From positions 23,253-87,252 of the forward strand of contig JAAVXR010000016.1 of the NCBI GenBank assembly GCA_022790755.1: DNA of 64,000 nt, read 5' to 3'. The notes beneath the pieces are model-generated. The model was not told the origin of the DNA, ran no database searches, and saw only the letters and a list, made by a program, of their open reading frames with translations. This stretch comes from Hespellia sp. GTDB taxonomy: Bacteria; Bacillota; Clostridia; Lachnospirales; Lachnospiraceae. Positions 1 through 11,826 of this stretch are shown piece after piece. Every line of letters begins with the position of its first letter. The first letter of the stretch is position 1. The position numbers and the translations under genes are program-made.

Positions 1-2
1 AT

Positions 3-518
3 ATTTTCTCGAAGTTTATGATTGCTTATCTGAGTTTCTTCCTGGCGTTGGCAATCGTGCAGGAACTGACGCCGATTCATGTGATTGATCTGCTTCCGCT
101 AAACGATGTATGGACGGTCTGCGGTTCCATTGCGATCATGCTTGCCGGAGCATATCCGTTGGTGAAAGTGTTGACCCGTGTGCTTGGAAAGCCGCTCGGA
201 AAAGTGGGAGAGAAGATTGGCATAAACGACGTGGCGGTTGCGGGATTAATTGCCTGTTGTGCAAATTCGATACCAGCGTATAACATGCTGAAGGATATGG
301 ATAATAAAGGAAAGGTAATCAACATAGCATTTGCCTGCTGTGCAGCGTTTGCGATAGGAGATCATTTGGGATTCTGTGCAGGTGTGGAGCCAGATTTGGT
401 GGCGGCTATGGTAGTTGCGAAGATTGCAGGTGGCGTGCTTTGTATTATTTCGGCGATGATCTTTATTAATCTGAATAAGAGTCAGATGGAAGATGTTCCG
501 AAGGGAGACGTTGCATAA
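3..518 (+). CDS. eutH: Ethanolamine permease EutH, C-terminal part (5' end outside window)
   Basis: The frame is open to the left edge, so this is the C-terminal part (about 170 residues) of an integral membrane protein. The visible part has several hydrophobic helices, including a conserved small-residue-rich stretch (CCANSIPAYNMLKDMDNKG, then AIGDHLGFCAGVEPDL) that I recognise from the EutH family of ethanolamine transporters. EutH brings protonated ethanolamine across the cytoplasmic membrane for the ethanolamine ammonia-lyase pathway. The rest of a eut cluster, if present, lies upstream of this window; nothing downstream is a recognisable eut gene. The ATG at position 18 is internal, not the start. 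Confidence 0.85.
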   Translation: MFSKFMIAYLSFFLALAIVQELTPIHVIDLLPLNDVWTVCGSIAIMLAGAYPLVKVLTRVLGKPLGKVGEKIGINDVAVAGLIACCANSIPAYNMLKDMDNKGKVINIAFACCAAFAIGDHLGFCAGVEPDLVAAMVVAKIAGGVLCIISAMIFINLNKSQMEDVPKGDVA

Positions 519-530
519 GGAAGGTTGTTT

Positions 531-1556
531 ATGAGCTTTCAACATACATCATCGAATAAAAAATATATTTTGATATTGATGGCAGTGATTGCGCTGGCAG
601 GCGTTTTGTATGTGGTGACAGGAGGCGCGTTAGACTTCTCCAGGCTGGGAAAGACGGAGAAGTTGCCCACTGACAAAGAGGAAAACCTTGCGTATGGTCT
701 TGCGTATCGTCCTGCTTCCGATCATGTTCTGGAGCGGGATGGAATTGTTCTGAAAAGCTTCGGGACGATGTTGAGGGCGCAGGATCTGGAGAGCGGCGTC
801 TGTCTGGATGCCGCAAGTATAGAAGAACGCAGTGAGAAGCCGATCCAAAGGTTTTCGGAATACGTAGGATATTTTTATCTGTACGATGGAGAGACTGTGT
901 ATCGGACGACGGTGAGCGGGGATAAATTAAGAGCAACCGTCGAAGATTGTCTCAAATTTGAGCCGATGGGGGATTATATTTATTCCCTGAAAATGGAACG
1001 GGGAGAAAAAAAGCTGTTTCGGTGTTCCATCGTGGGTACTTACGAAAAAAGGCTTTTTAAGGAATCGGTGGAAGATTTCTGGGCTTATGGAGGAAACCTG
1101 TTGTTGCAGTTGGAAGACGGTCGATATCGTTGGTATGATGTGATTACGCAGGAGACGGTGGAACATACCCTGCCGGATACAGCCAGGGAGATCGCGCTGG
1201 AGGGAGAGCATATTTTCTACCTTGCTGCGGATGAAACGACGAAGCATACCGTTTTATATCGACGGCCCTGCAATCTGCAGGAAGATAAGGCGCTTCCATT
1301 TTCTTCTGTGGGGGATTATTGTGCGGCGGAGGGACGAATCGGAGCGAACGTTCAAAAAGAAGATGGAAAAAATTATGCCGCCTGGTGCCAGGCAGAGGGT
1401 GGAGAAGTCAGCATGTTTGGACAGAAAGAGTTTTCAGCGGAAAGCGAGGTCGATATCTCCTCGAAACATCTTTTTGTGACGGAACCGGACGGTACGACTT
1501 ATTATACGCCGCTGGAGAAGGAAGAATGGAGTATTTTATTCGATGATGTAGGGTAA
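531..1556 (+). CDS. Membrane-anchored protein of unknown function (possible beta-propeller ectodomain)
   Basis: Not recognised. A 341-residue protein with one N-terminal membrane segment (about residues 11-30, ILILMAVIALAGVLYVVTGG) and a long outer domain rich in short beta-strand-like segments with aromatic residues (YFYLYDGETVYR, YIYSLKM, HIFYLAADE). This resembles the DUF5050-like propeller proteins of clostridia, but only by pattern. The ATG at 531 is preferred to the TTG at 525 because AAGGAAGG at 517-524 sits six bases before it. The gene begins 12 bases after eutH stops, so the two are probably co-transcribed. It may be an extracytoplasmic accessory of the ethanolamine system, but nothing proves that. 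Confidence 0.7.
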   Translation: MSFQHTSSNKKYILILMAVIALAGVLYVVTGGALDFSRLGKTEKLPTDKEENLAYGLAYRPASDHVLERDGIVLKSFGTMLRAQDLESGVCLDAASIEERSEKPIQRFSEYVGYFYLYDGETVYRTTVSGDKLRATVEDCLKFEPMGDYIYSLKMERGEKKLFRCSIVGTYEKRLFKESVEDFWAYGGNLLLQLEDGRYRWYDVITQETVEHTLPDTAREIALEGEHIFYLAADETTKHTVLYRRPCNLQEDKALPFSSVGDYCAAEGRIGANVQKEDGKNYAAWCQAEGGEVSMFGQKEFSAESEVDISSKHLFVTEPDGTTYYTPLEKEEWSILFDDVG

Positions 1557-1599
1557 AAGCTTTTCAAAGCGATAGATTTCGTGGAAAAGGAGGTATCCT

Positions 1600-3117
1600 A
1601 TGAATAAATTGATAGCGGGAATTGATCTCGGCACGACAGCCCTGAAGATCGCGATTTTTGATACGCAGGGGAAAATGCTGGGAAACGCTACGTTAGAATA
1701 TAAGCTTTACACACCGCAGAGTTATTTTGTGGAATCCGATCCGACCGTATATATGGATGCGATCGAAAAAGGATTTGCAAAACTTTCTGAGAAAGGAATC
1801 CATCTAAAAGAAGTAGTGGCGATTGGATTTTCTCTGCAGAGCGAGACGATGTTCTTTGTGGATGAACATTGTAAACCGCTTCGCAACTCCATCAGTTGGA
1901 TGGATAACAGGGCGGTGAAGCAGTCAGAATATCTGACAGAGAAGTATGGAGATGATTTATGCTATAAGCATACCGGGCAGGTGAGCTGGGGTGCAAACTG
2001 GCCGATGGCGAAAGCGCTTTGGGTAAAGGAAAACGAACCGGAAGTGTTTGCAAAGACGAAAAAGATACTTCTGATTGAAGACTTCATTATTTATCAGCTG
2101 ACCGGGCGCTACGTATCCGATTGTTCGATGCTTTGCTCTACATTGTATTGGGATATTACGACAAAGAAATACTGGCAGCCGATGCTAGAAGAACTTGGAA
2201 TGACGGAAGAAAATTTCCCGGAAATACTGGAGCCGGGAGAGGTTGCCGGAGTGATTCTGCCGGAAATGGCGGAAAAGTTGGGCTTAAGTCCAGATGTTCA
2301 GGTTTGTACGGGAGCCATGGACAATGCGATTGGCGCCGTCGGCGTCGGGGCGGTTCGTCCGGGCATGTTTTCTGAAAGTATCGGTTCGACATTGGCGGTA
2401 TGCGTACCGACGGACAAGATTGTCTATGATTACAATCGTCAGATGCCGGTTCATTACTATCCGATCAAAGACACTTATATGATGCATACATTTACGTCGG
2501 GTGGAATCTGTCTGCGCTGGTATCGGGATCATTTCTGCCAGTTTGAAATTACGACTGCAGAAATGACAGGAGAAGATAGCTATGATTTGCTGACAAAGCA
2601 GGCGCTTCAGACGCCGCCGGGTGCCGATGGCTTAAGTTTTCTGCCGCATTTGAGCGGTTCTCTGGCGCCGGATGTGAATCCACATGCAACGGGAGTGTTC
2701 TTTGGAATCACGATGGTACATGGAAAAGGCCATTTTATTCGCGCGATTATGGAATCACTCGGCTATCTGGTGCGCCGTAATATGGAAGCTTTGTCGGCGA
2801 TGGGAATTGAAGTGGATGAAGTGAGGGCATTTGGAGGCGGCTCCAAGAGTCCGGTCTGGAATCAGATCAAAGCGGATATTTTGCAGAAACCAATCTGTGT
2901 TACGAGCAGCAAAGAAGCGGCTTGTCTGGGAGCGGCTATTTTGGCCGGCAAGGCGGTTGGTCTCTTTGACAGCGTGGAGAGCGCGAGTGAAAGTATGGTA
3001 GAAGTGATTGCACGTTACGAGCCGAATCCGGCGAATGAGGAAATATATGACCAGGGATATGCGGTGTATAAAAAGATGCAGGAAGACTGTGCTGCTCTGT
3101 TTGAGATGGTGGCGTAG
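1600..3117 (+). CDS. FGGY-family carbohydrate kinase
   Basis: A 505-residue sugar kinase of usual family length, which would phosphorylate a sugar or sugar acid using ATP in the cytoplasm. The N-terminal phosphate-binding segment GIDLGTTALKIAIFD (about residues 7-21), the mid-protein GAMDNAIGAVGVGAV segment with the likely catalytic Asp, and the C-terminal FGGGSKSP adenosine-binding turn are visible. The start follows AAAAGGAGG. The relatives that come to mind are gluconokinases and xylulokinases, but the substrate cannot be read from sequence. It is followed by a strong terminator, so it ends the transcription unit containing eutH or forms its own 43 bases downstream of the preceding gene. 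Confidence 0.85.
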   Translation: MNKLIAGIDLGTTALKIAIFDTQGKMLGNATLEYKLYTPQSYFVESDPTVYMDAIEKGFAKLSEKGIHLKEVVAIGFSLQSETMFFVDEHCKPLRNSISWMDNRAVKQSEYLTEKYGDDLCYKHTGQVSWGANWPMAKALWVKENEPEVFAKTKKILLIEDFIIYQLTGRYVSDCSMLCSTLYWDITTKKYWQPMLEELGMTEENFPEILEPGEVAGVILPEMAEKLGLSPDVQVCTGAMDNAIGAVGVGAVRPGMFSESIGSTLAVCVPTDKIVYDYNRQMPVHYYPIKDTYMMHTFTSGGICLRWYRDHFCQFEITTAEMTGEDSYDLLTKQALQTPPGADGLSFLPHLSGSLAPDVNPHATGVFFGITMVHGKGHFIRAIMESLGYLVRRNMEALSAMGIEVDEVRAFGGGSKSPVWNQIKADILQKPICVTSSKEAACLGAAILAGKAVGLFDSVESASESMVEVIARYEPNPANEEIYDQGYAVYKKMQEDCAALFEMVA

Positions 3118-3125
3118 TAAGGTGG

Positions 3126-3170
3126 AAATGCAGACATCAATCGAAGCGAAGGTTGGTGTCTGCATTTTTT
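3126..3170 (+). terminator. Rho-independent terminator after the FGGY kinase
   Basis: A stem of about 14 pairs (AATGCAGACATCAA against TTGGTGTCTGCATT, one G-U pair) is followed by six T residues. It starts nine bases after the kinase stop codon and lies between the convergent kinase and Fic genes. Confidence 0.9.
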
Positions 3171-3181
3171 ATTCGAACATT

Positions 3182-3784
3182 TTATAATTCTTCTGTCTTG
3201 AAGGTTGTATACCCCTCGTAGTAATAGCTGTGGTCGATACCTTTCATATAGACTTCTCGGCTGCCTATTTCATCGGTTAGGGCTTCTTTGAGAAAATGCT
3301 TGATTTCAATATCTCTGATTGGACTGCGCTCCATCGCAAGCAGATAATCTTCTTTGTCAATTTTGCTCCAATCAACAACCTTTCTGAGTTCGGTTTTCAA
3401 GATGTGGTCAAGCCAAATACGGGTACTGCGACCGTTTCCCTCTCTGAACGGGTGGGCAATGTTCATTTCAACATACTTTTCTATGATCTCATCGAATGTA
3501 GATTGCGGCATTTTATCAATATTTTCGAGCGCAACCTGTAAATACATAAGCGGTGCAAAGCGGAAATTACCTTTTGCAAGATTTACTGTGCGGATTTTTC
3601 CTGCAAAGTCGTAAATATCCTCAAACAAGAACTGGTGAATTGCCTGTAAAGTGGAAAATTTACCAGCAGGAAGGAGAGCTAAAATATCTTTTTCAAAGAG
3701 CATTGCAGCTTTTTTCTTACTAATACGTTCTTCCTCACGGAAAAGATCGGCGGAGCTTGTAAGTCCCAATTTATTTGCAAGCAT
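3182..3784 (-). CDS. Class III Fic protein (adenylyltransferase with C-terminal inhibitory helix)
   Basis: A 200-residue Fic-domain protein. The catalytic loop HPFREGNGR is at residues 111-119 with the essential His at 111, so the enzyme should be able to transfer AMP from ATP to a target hydroxyl. The C-terminal helix carries SYYYEG at 186-191, matching the inhibitory motif [S/T]xxxE[G/N]. With the motif at the C-terminus this is the class III layout, as in Neisseria meningitidis NmFic, which it resembles along its length. Class III enzymes are self-inhibited by Glu190 and relieved by dilution or automodification. It is a single gene with its own GAGGAG ribosome site, convergent with the FGGY kinase; no separate antitoxin gene is present. 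The target is unknown. Confidence 0.9.
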   Translation of the reverse strand: MLANKLGLTSSADLFREEERISKKKAAMLFEKDILALLPAGKFSTLQAIHQFLFEDIYDFAGKIRTVNLAKGNFRFAPLMYLQVALENIDKMPQSTFDEIIEKYVEMNIAHPFREGNGRSTRIWLDHILKTELRKVVDWSKIDKEDYLLAMERSPIRDIEIKHFLKEALTDEIGSREVYMKGIDHSYYYEGYTTFKTEEL

Positions 3785-3898
3785 AGGAATCTCCTCAAAA
3801 ATAGGTTTCGATACAATTGTACAAATGTATTATATCATATAAAAGCTGTTGAGGTCAAAAGTGGCCTTCATTTCCCTGACTTTTTTAACCAATAGACC

Positions 3899-3927
3899 TA
3901 GACATTTTGGGAAAATCGTGACATAAT
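3899..3927 (+). promoter_or_regulatory. Promoter of the atp operon
   Basis: TAGACA (3899-3904), a 17-base spacer and CATAAT (3922-3927) match a sigma-A promoter. The predicted start near 3934 gives a leader of about 40 bases to the atpZ start at 3976. Confidence 0.65.
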
Positions 3928-3975
3928 GGTGAACAAAGAATTTTTTCTGATTCATTTATGGAAAGGCATCGGCGA

Positions 3976-4269
3976 ATGAAGTACAATGGAAGTGTTTATC
4001 GATCTTTTGTTTTGATTACACAATTGGGACTGAGTATGCTTGTTCCCATTTTTTTATGTACTTTTATTGGAGGATTTCTAGAGGACCAATTTCAGATTCC
4101 TGTGACATTGCCGCTGATTATTCTGGGGATTCTTGCAGGGATACGGAACACATATGTCATTGTCAGAAATGTACTAAAAGGTCAGAAAGATCGGGTGCGT
4201 GATATCCCATCCGGGCTCGGCTCTTCAGTATCTGAAAGGAAGGAAGAGGGAGATGTCAGAGACAACTGA
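3976..4269 (+). CDS. atpZ: AtpZ/AtpI-family ATP synthase accessory membrane protein
   Basis: A 97-residue protein with two membrane helices (about residues 9-30 and 39-60) joined by a short loop with GGFLEDQFQIP, typical of the AtpZ/AtpI family that precedes F-type ATP synthase operons and assists F0 assembly or magnesium supply. The ATG at 3976 is chosen over 3958 because GAAAGG at 3961-3966 serves it with a 9-base gap. The acidic tail (SERKEEGD) is predicted cytoplasmic. The gene overlaps atpI by 17 bases, so the two are translationally coupled. The small size and low conservation of this family make the family call, not the exact role, secure. Confidence 0.7.
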   Translation: MKYNGSVYRSFVLITQLGLSMLVPIFLCTFIGGFLEDQFQIPVTLPLIILGILAGIRNTYVIVRNVLKGQKDRVRDIPSGLGSSVSERKEEGDVRDN

Positions 4270-4651
4270 TGTAAAAACAGTGGGGAGAGAAATGATTCTT
4301 ATTATGGTGGCATTTGGTTTGCTGGTGCAGACGATACTTTTGCTGTTTCCAGATAAGATGTATCATTCTCTGGGACTCTGGGCAGGAATTGCCATTGGAA
4401 TCGCTTCTTCGATTCATATGCGAGTTTCGCTGGAAGATGCAATGGAACAGGATGAAGATGGAGCGGTCAAATATGTTCGGTCACGTTTCGTGATTCGTTA
4501 TCTGGTAACGGCAGTGGTATTGGCAGCCGTTATCTATCTACGGATTGGAAGTATTGTGACGGTGCTGATTGGAATCGTTGGTCTGAAGATTTCCGCGTAT
4601 TTGCAGCCGATCATTCATAAATTGTTAGTAAAATTCAAAAATAACGAGTAA
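4253..4651 (+). CDS. atpI: ATP synthase subunit I (AtpI)
   Basis: A 132-residue membrane protein with four likely helices, in the position and of the size of AtpI, a non-stoichiometric factor known to help assemble the c-ring in F-type ATP synthases. The start at 4253 has AGGAAGAGGGAG directly upstream, and a longer frame from 4199 is rejected for lack of a ribosome site. It is the second gene of the atp operon and ends 13 bases before atpB. A helper for c-ring assembly fits the sodium-type c subunit found two genes downstream. The call rests on context as much as on sequence. Confidence 0.75.
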   Translation: MSETTDVKTVGREMILIMVAFGLLVQTILLLFPDKMYHSLGLWAGIAIGIASSIHMRVSLEDAMEQDEDGAVKYVRSRFVIRYLVTAVVLAAVIYLRIGSIVTVLIGIVGLKISAYLQPIIHKLLVKFKNNE

Positions 4652-4664
4652 AGGAGGAGATTGT

Positions 4665-5378
4665 GTGGGGAATGGCTATGGTATATTGGCCGCTTCAGAT
4701 GTAGACTTTATGATTCACGGTCTTTTGAAGTTTCGTCTGTTTGGCCAGGAGTTGTGGCTGACTACAACCCATGTCAGTGTGCTGATCGTAATGACAGGAC
4801 TGCTCATTTTTGCGATTGTCGTTCGATGTAAACTTAAGGACACGGAAGGCAGACCAGGAGCCCTGCAGAATATAGCAGAGCTTATTGTGGAGTCGCTGGA
4901 CAACATGGTTGCAGGCAGCATGGGAACAAAAGGCAAGAAGTACCGGAATTATATTGGTGTGCTGTTCCTATTTATTCTGTTTAGCAATTTATCGGGACTT
5001 CTCGGGTTGCGTCCCCCTACGGCAGACTTTGGCGTGACGTTTCCATTGGGACTGATTACGTTTGGAATCATCCAATACAATAACGTGAAATGGAATAAGT
5101 TTGGAGCGGTGAAATCTTTATTTGAACCGATCCCATTGTTTTTCCCGATTAATTTAATCGGAGAGCTTGCGGTTCCGTTTTCGTTGTCGTTGCGTCTGTT
5201 CGGAAATATCATGTCTGGAACGGTAATGATGGCGCTGATTTACGGATTATTGTCTAAAATCGCCATTGGATGGCCCGGATTTTTGCATATTTATTTTGAT
5301 ATTTTTTCCGGATGTATTCAGACATATGTATTCTGTATGTTGACAATGGTATTTACTGTTGACAAGATGGGCGATTGA
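4665..5378 (+). CDS. atpB: F-type ATP synthase subunit a
   Basis: Subunit a forms the stationary ion channel of F0 next to the c-ring. This 237-residue copy has the family's five to six helices, and the essential helix segment SLSLRLFGN carries the invariant arginine at residue 177, which interacts with the c-subunit carboxylate during rotation. Further hallmarks are GLLGLRPPTADFGVTFPLG (about residues 111-129) and the C-terminal helix. The start is GTG at 4665, preceded by AAAGGAGG at 4650-4657. The N-terminus is short compared with proteobacterial versions, as is usual in Firmicutes. Confidence 0.95.
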   Translation: MGNGYGILAASDVDFMIHGLLKFRLFGQELWLTTTHVSVLIVMTGLLIFAIVVRCKLKDTEGRPGALQNIAELIVESLDNMVAGSMGTKGKKYRNYIGVLFLFILFSNLSGLLGLRPPTADFGVTFPLGLITFGIIQYNNVKWNKFGAVKSLFEPIPLFFPINLIGELAVPFSLSLRLFGNIMSGTVMMALIYGLLSKIAIGWPGFLHIYFDIFSGCIQTYVFCMLTMVFTVDKMGD

Positions 5379-5420
5379 AGTTGTTTGTAAACTGCATATA
5401 ATTAAGTGCAGAAAATATAA

Positions 5421-5726
<306 letters not shown>

Positions 5727-5797
5727 GAGACGCGGGTTTTGGTCGCAGAAATGGCGGCCGTTTCAATTGAGGATGAACAGATAAAGGAGGCGAAATC

Positions 5798-6300
5798 TTG
5801 GAACGCTTATTTAACCTGGATCCACAGTTACTTTTTGACGCTTCAGTGCTTGCGATCAGTATGTTTGTACTGTTTACATTTCTGTCTTATCTGCTGTTCA
5901 ATCCGGTCCGGTCACTTTTGGAAAAGAGGAGACAACGGATTGCGGATGCTCAGGAGGAAGCAAAGAACGAACGGACAGAGGCAATCGCATACAAAGAGGA
6001 GTATGAGGCGAAACTAAAAGAAGTGGATAAAGAAGCACAGGAGATTCTAAGTGAAGCCCGGAAAAAAGCGCTGAAAAATGAAAATCAGATAGTTGCGGAG
6101 GCCAAAGAGGAGGCTGCCCGCATTATTGCGCGCGCGCAGAAGGAAGCTGAGCTTGAGAAAAAACGTGCATTAGATGATATGAAACAGGAAATGATAACCA
6201 TCGCATCCATGATGGCAGGAAAAGTCGTTGCGGCAAATATTGATACAACCGTGCAGGCAGGTCTGGTGGATGAGACGTTGAAAGAAATGGGTGAGAGCAC

Positions 6301-6313
<13 letters not shown>
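5798..6313 (+). CDS. atpF: F-type ATP synthase subunit b
   Basis: A 171-residue peripheral stalk subunit. One N-terminal membrane helix (about residues 15-36) is followed by a long charged coiled coil rich in Lys, Glu, Ala and Arg (about 40-150), the normal layout for subunit b, which ties F0 subunit a to F1 through delta. The start is TTG at 5798, with AAAGGAGG ending seven bases upstream; no ATG is in a comparable position. The 3' end overlaps atpH by 13 bases, so the two are translationally coupled. Confidence 0.92.
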
Positions 6314-8387
<2,074 letters not shown>

Positions 8388-8403
8388 AGAGGAGGAATAG
8401 GCC

Positions 8404-9279
8404 ATGGCATCCATGAGAGATATCAAAAGACGCCGGGGAAGTATCCAAAGTACCCAGCAGATCACAAAGGCCATGAAGCTCGTTTCTACTGTGAAGCTGC
8501 AAAAAGCAAGGAGTCGTGCGGAAAGTTCAAAACCATATTTTGACTGTATGTATGCCACTATGATGTCCATGCTGACCAAAGCCGGTAACATTGATCATCC
8601 TTATTTAAAGGAGAACGGTTCTAAAAAAATCGGAATTGTTGTGGTGACGTCGAATCGTGGATTGGCGGGAGGTTACAATTCAAATGTAATTAAGCTGATC
8701 ACCGGAAACGACTTTCCAAAAGAAGATGTGCGGATCTATGCAGTAGGTTCCAAGGGCGTAGAAGGTCTTGTGCATAAAGGATATGAGATCGCTCAGGATT
8801 TTTCGGATGTGATTGAAGCGCCTGTATATGGGGATGCGAAGACGATCAGCGAAACGTTGCTGAAAGATTTTATGGATGGGGAGATCGGTTCGATTTACCT
8901 TGCATATACGTTCTTCAAAAATACGGTCAGTCATATTCCGAAGTTGATGAAACTGCTTCCTCTCACGGTGGAGGATGCACCGGAAGAAATGCAGACGACT
9001 GGTAATTCGGATGAGTCAAAGACGTTGATGGAATTTGAACCAGATGAGGAGGAAGCAATCGGGCTTCTGATTCCCAAATATATGACGAGCATACTCTACG
9101 GGGCCTTTGTGGAGGCGGTTGCCAGTGAAAATGGCGCGCGTATGCAGGCGATGGATTCTGCGACAAGCAATGCAGAAGAGATGATTGAAGCCTTGGGATT
9201 GATGTATAACAGAGCTCGTCAGGGAGCGATCACCCAGGAATTGACAGAAATTATAGCAGGTGCAGAAGCTTTGAATTAG
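8404..9279 (+). CDS. atpG: F-type ATP synthase subunit gamma
   Basis: A 291-residue gamma subunit, the rotating central shaft. The N-terminal helix (MRDIKRRRGSIQSTQQITKAMKLVST) and the C-terminal helix (SATSNAEEMIEALGLMYNRARQGAITQELTEI, shown in parts) form the antiparallel coiled coil, with a Rossmann-like middle domain containing SNRGLAGGYN. An acidic insertion (about residues 193-216, PEEMQTTGNSDESKTL) is somewhat longer than in compact relatives. The ribosome site is GAGAGGAGG. A 93-base gap to atpD holds an imperfect hairpin and a further AGAGG site. Confidence 0.95.
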   Translation: MASMRDIKRRRGSIQSTQQITKAMKLVSTVKLQKARSRAESSKPYFDCMYATMMSMLTKAGNIDHPYLKENGSKKIGIVVVTSNRGLAGGYNSNVIKLITGNDFPKEDVRIYAVGSKGVEGLVHKGYEIAQDFSDVIEAPVYGDAKTISETLLKDFMDGEIGSIYLAYTFFKNTVSHIPKLMKLLPLTVEDAPEEMQTTGNSDESKTLMEFEPDEEEAIGLLIPKYMTSILYGAFVEAVASENGARMQAMDSATSNAEEMIEALGLMYNRARQGAITQELTEIIAGAEALN

Positions 9280-9360
9280 AGGAATGGAGGGGACCGATCT
9301 CAGGTTTATTAGAGGTGGGAAGGAAGCCTTCACCCGATATGAAACAAAAAAATATTATGA

Positions 9361-10764
<1,404 letters not shown>

Positions 10765-10775
10765 GAGGGGATCCT

Positions 10776-11177
10776 ATGGCAGAAAATACATTTGAATTGA
10801 AAATCATCTCTCCGGACACAATGTTTTATGAAGGAAAAGCAGAGTTTCTGGAGTTTACGGCGACGACCGGCGAGATGGGTGTCTATGCGCAGCACGTGCC
10901 GACAACCGTGATTCTGGAGCCTTGCGTCATGCGGATTCACCAGAATGGTGAACTGAAGAAGGCGGCGATCATGGGCGGTTTTGTGGAGATTCTCAAAGAA
11001 CGGATTACTGTGATGGCGGAAGATGCGCAATGGCCGGATAGTATTGATGTGGAACGTGCGAAAAAAGCCGAGGAGCGTGCCAGAAAGCGGCTCGCAGATC
11101 GGGAGTCCGATATGGATGTCAAACGGGCAGAGATGGCACTGAAACGTTCCATTGCGCGGATTGAGACGACGCGGTGA
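10776..11177 (+). CDS. atpC: F-type ATP synthase subunit epsilon
   Basis: A 133-residue epsilon subunit, a small rotor component that damps ATP hydrolysis. The N-terminal beta-sandwich (residues 1-85, with the GEMGVYAQHVPTT loop) and the C-terminal two-helix part rich in Arg, Ala and Glu (about 90-130) are both present. It closes the operon, 11 bases after atpD, and is followed by a terminator. Confidence 0.93.
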   Translation: MAENTFELKIISPDTMFYEGKAEFLEFTATTGEMGVYAQHVPTTVILEPCVMRIHQNGELKKAAIMGGFVEILKERITVMAEDAQWPDSIDVERAKKAEERARKRLADRESDMDVKRAEMALKRSIARIETTR

Positions 11178-11201
11178 TTGGAAACAGAATAAGATTAAGA
11201 T

Positions 11202-11263
11202 AAAATATCCTTTATAGAATCAGCAGTTGTAAGATGCTGGGGATTCTGTGGGGGATATTTTTT
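11202..11263 (+). terminator. Terminator of the atp operon
   Basis: AAAATATCC pairs with GGGATATTTT, with an inner pairing of AGAATC against GATTCT, followed by six T residues. It begins 25 bases after atpC. Confidence 0.75.
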
Positions 11264-11274
11264 GGTTGGGAGGG

Positions 11275-11507
11275 GCAAATTGCACAAATTGTATTCGGTT
11301 TTGTTCCGGGTTTCGAATCTAAGAGGCTCTAAATGTTCTGGTGGAAGATATTATAGTACGGACGCAACCGCCTTCAATGCGCCGTCCGTGGCGCAGATCG
11401 GGCTTTCGCCGGCGTCCGTGCCGGCGAATTGCTGAGGACTGGCAGAACATTAAGAGTCTCTAAGATTCTTCACAGTCACCAAACCGAATACAATTTGTGC
11501 AATTTGC
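11275..11507. repeat. Long imperfect palindrome 1 (233 bp)
   Basis: The outer arms, about 66 bases each, are complementary over nearly their whole length: GCAAATTGCACAAATTG at 11275 against CAATTTGTGCAATTTGC ending at 11507, and further in GAATCTAAGAGGCTCT against AGAGTCTCTAAGATTC. The interior holds two GC-rich hairpins with the same six-base loop GTCCGT (GCGCC/GGCGC near 11371 and GCCGGC/GCCGGC near 11413), and ACGGAC upstream could pair with either loop. No credible gene is inside; short open frames here are by-products of the palindrome. It could be a small non-autonomous element or a large structured RNA. Confidence 0.8.
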
Positions 11508-11569
11508 TGGTCGCAAGTTTGAAAATTTCTCATAGGATCTGCAGTATCTTGGAGATATTGGACTCACCC

Positions 11570-11638
11570 ATTGAAAGTTGTGAGGGTGCACTAGGCATTC
11601 CTGAATTCATGCCGCCTATCCGGCGGCGGACTTTTAAG
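11570..11638 (-). repeat. Dispersed structured repeat, copy A
   Basis: Read on the minus strand this copy has AAAGT at one end pairing with ACTTT at the other, and an inner hairpin GCCGCC-GGATA-GGCGGC, followed by AGGAATGCC. It matches copies at 12931-13000 and 25589-25664 in order and spacing. Compared with copy C (GCTGCC-GAGTA-GGCAGC), the hairpin has changed on both sides so that pairing is kept. Confidence 0.65.
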
Positions 11639-11737
11639 GTAATTACGCAAATAATTTAATATTTACGTAATTTTTTGGGATATAGTTCTAATTTTATCAA
11701 ATAATTTTGTGGAAAACATAGAAAAAAATTGTGAATA

Positions 11738-11798
11738 TTGCAACTGGAAGTAGACGGATGCTATAATATCCACATAAATAAAACGTAAAGGTTTACGT
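11738..11798 (+). promoter_or_regulatory. Promoter and self-operator of the LacI-type regulator
   Basis: TTGCAA (11738-11743), 18 bases and TATAAT (11762-11767) form a sigma-A promoter. ACGTAAAGGTTTACGT at 11783-11798 has perfect arms around a GG centre and would cover the first transcribed bases. Its core GTAAA-NN-TTTAC recurs in the two operators downstream of the gene, which suggests self-repression. Confidence 0.75.
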
Positions 11799-11826
11799 AA
11801 TGTCGTAAGAGGAAAAGAATTCTATT

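Noticed and set aside
11429-11659. 76-codon frame within palindrome 1 and repeat copy A
   Set aside because: It consists of repeat arms; no ribosome site.
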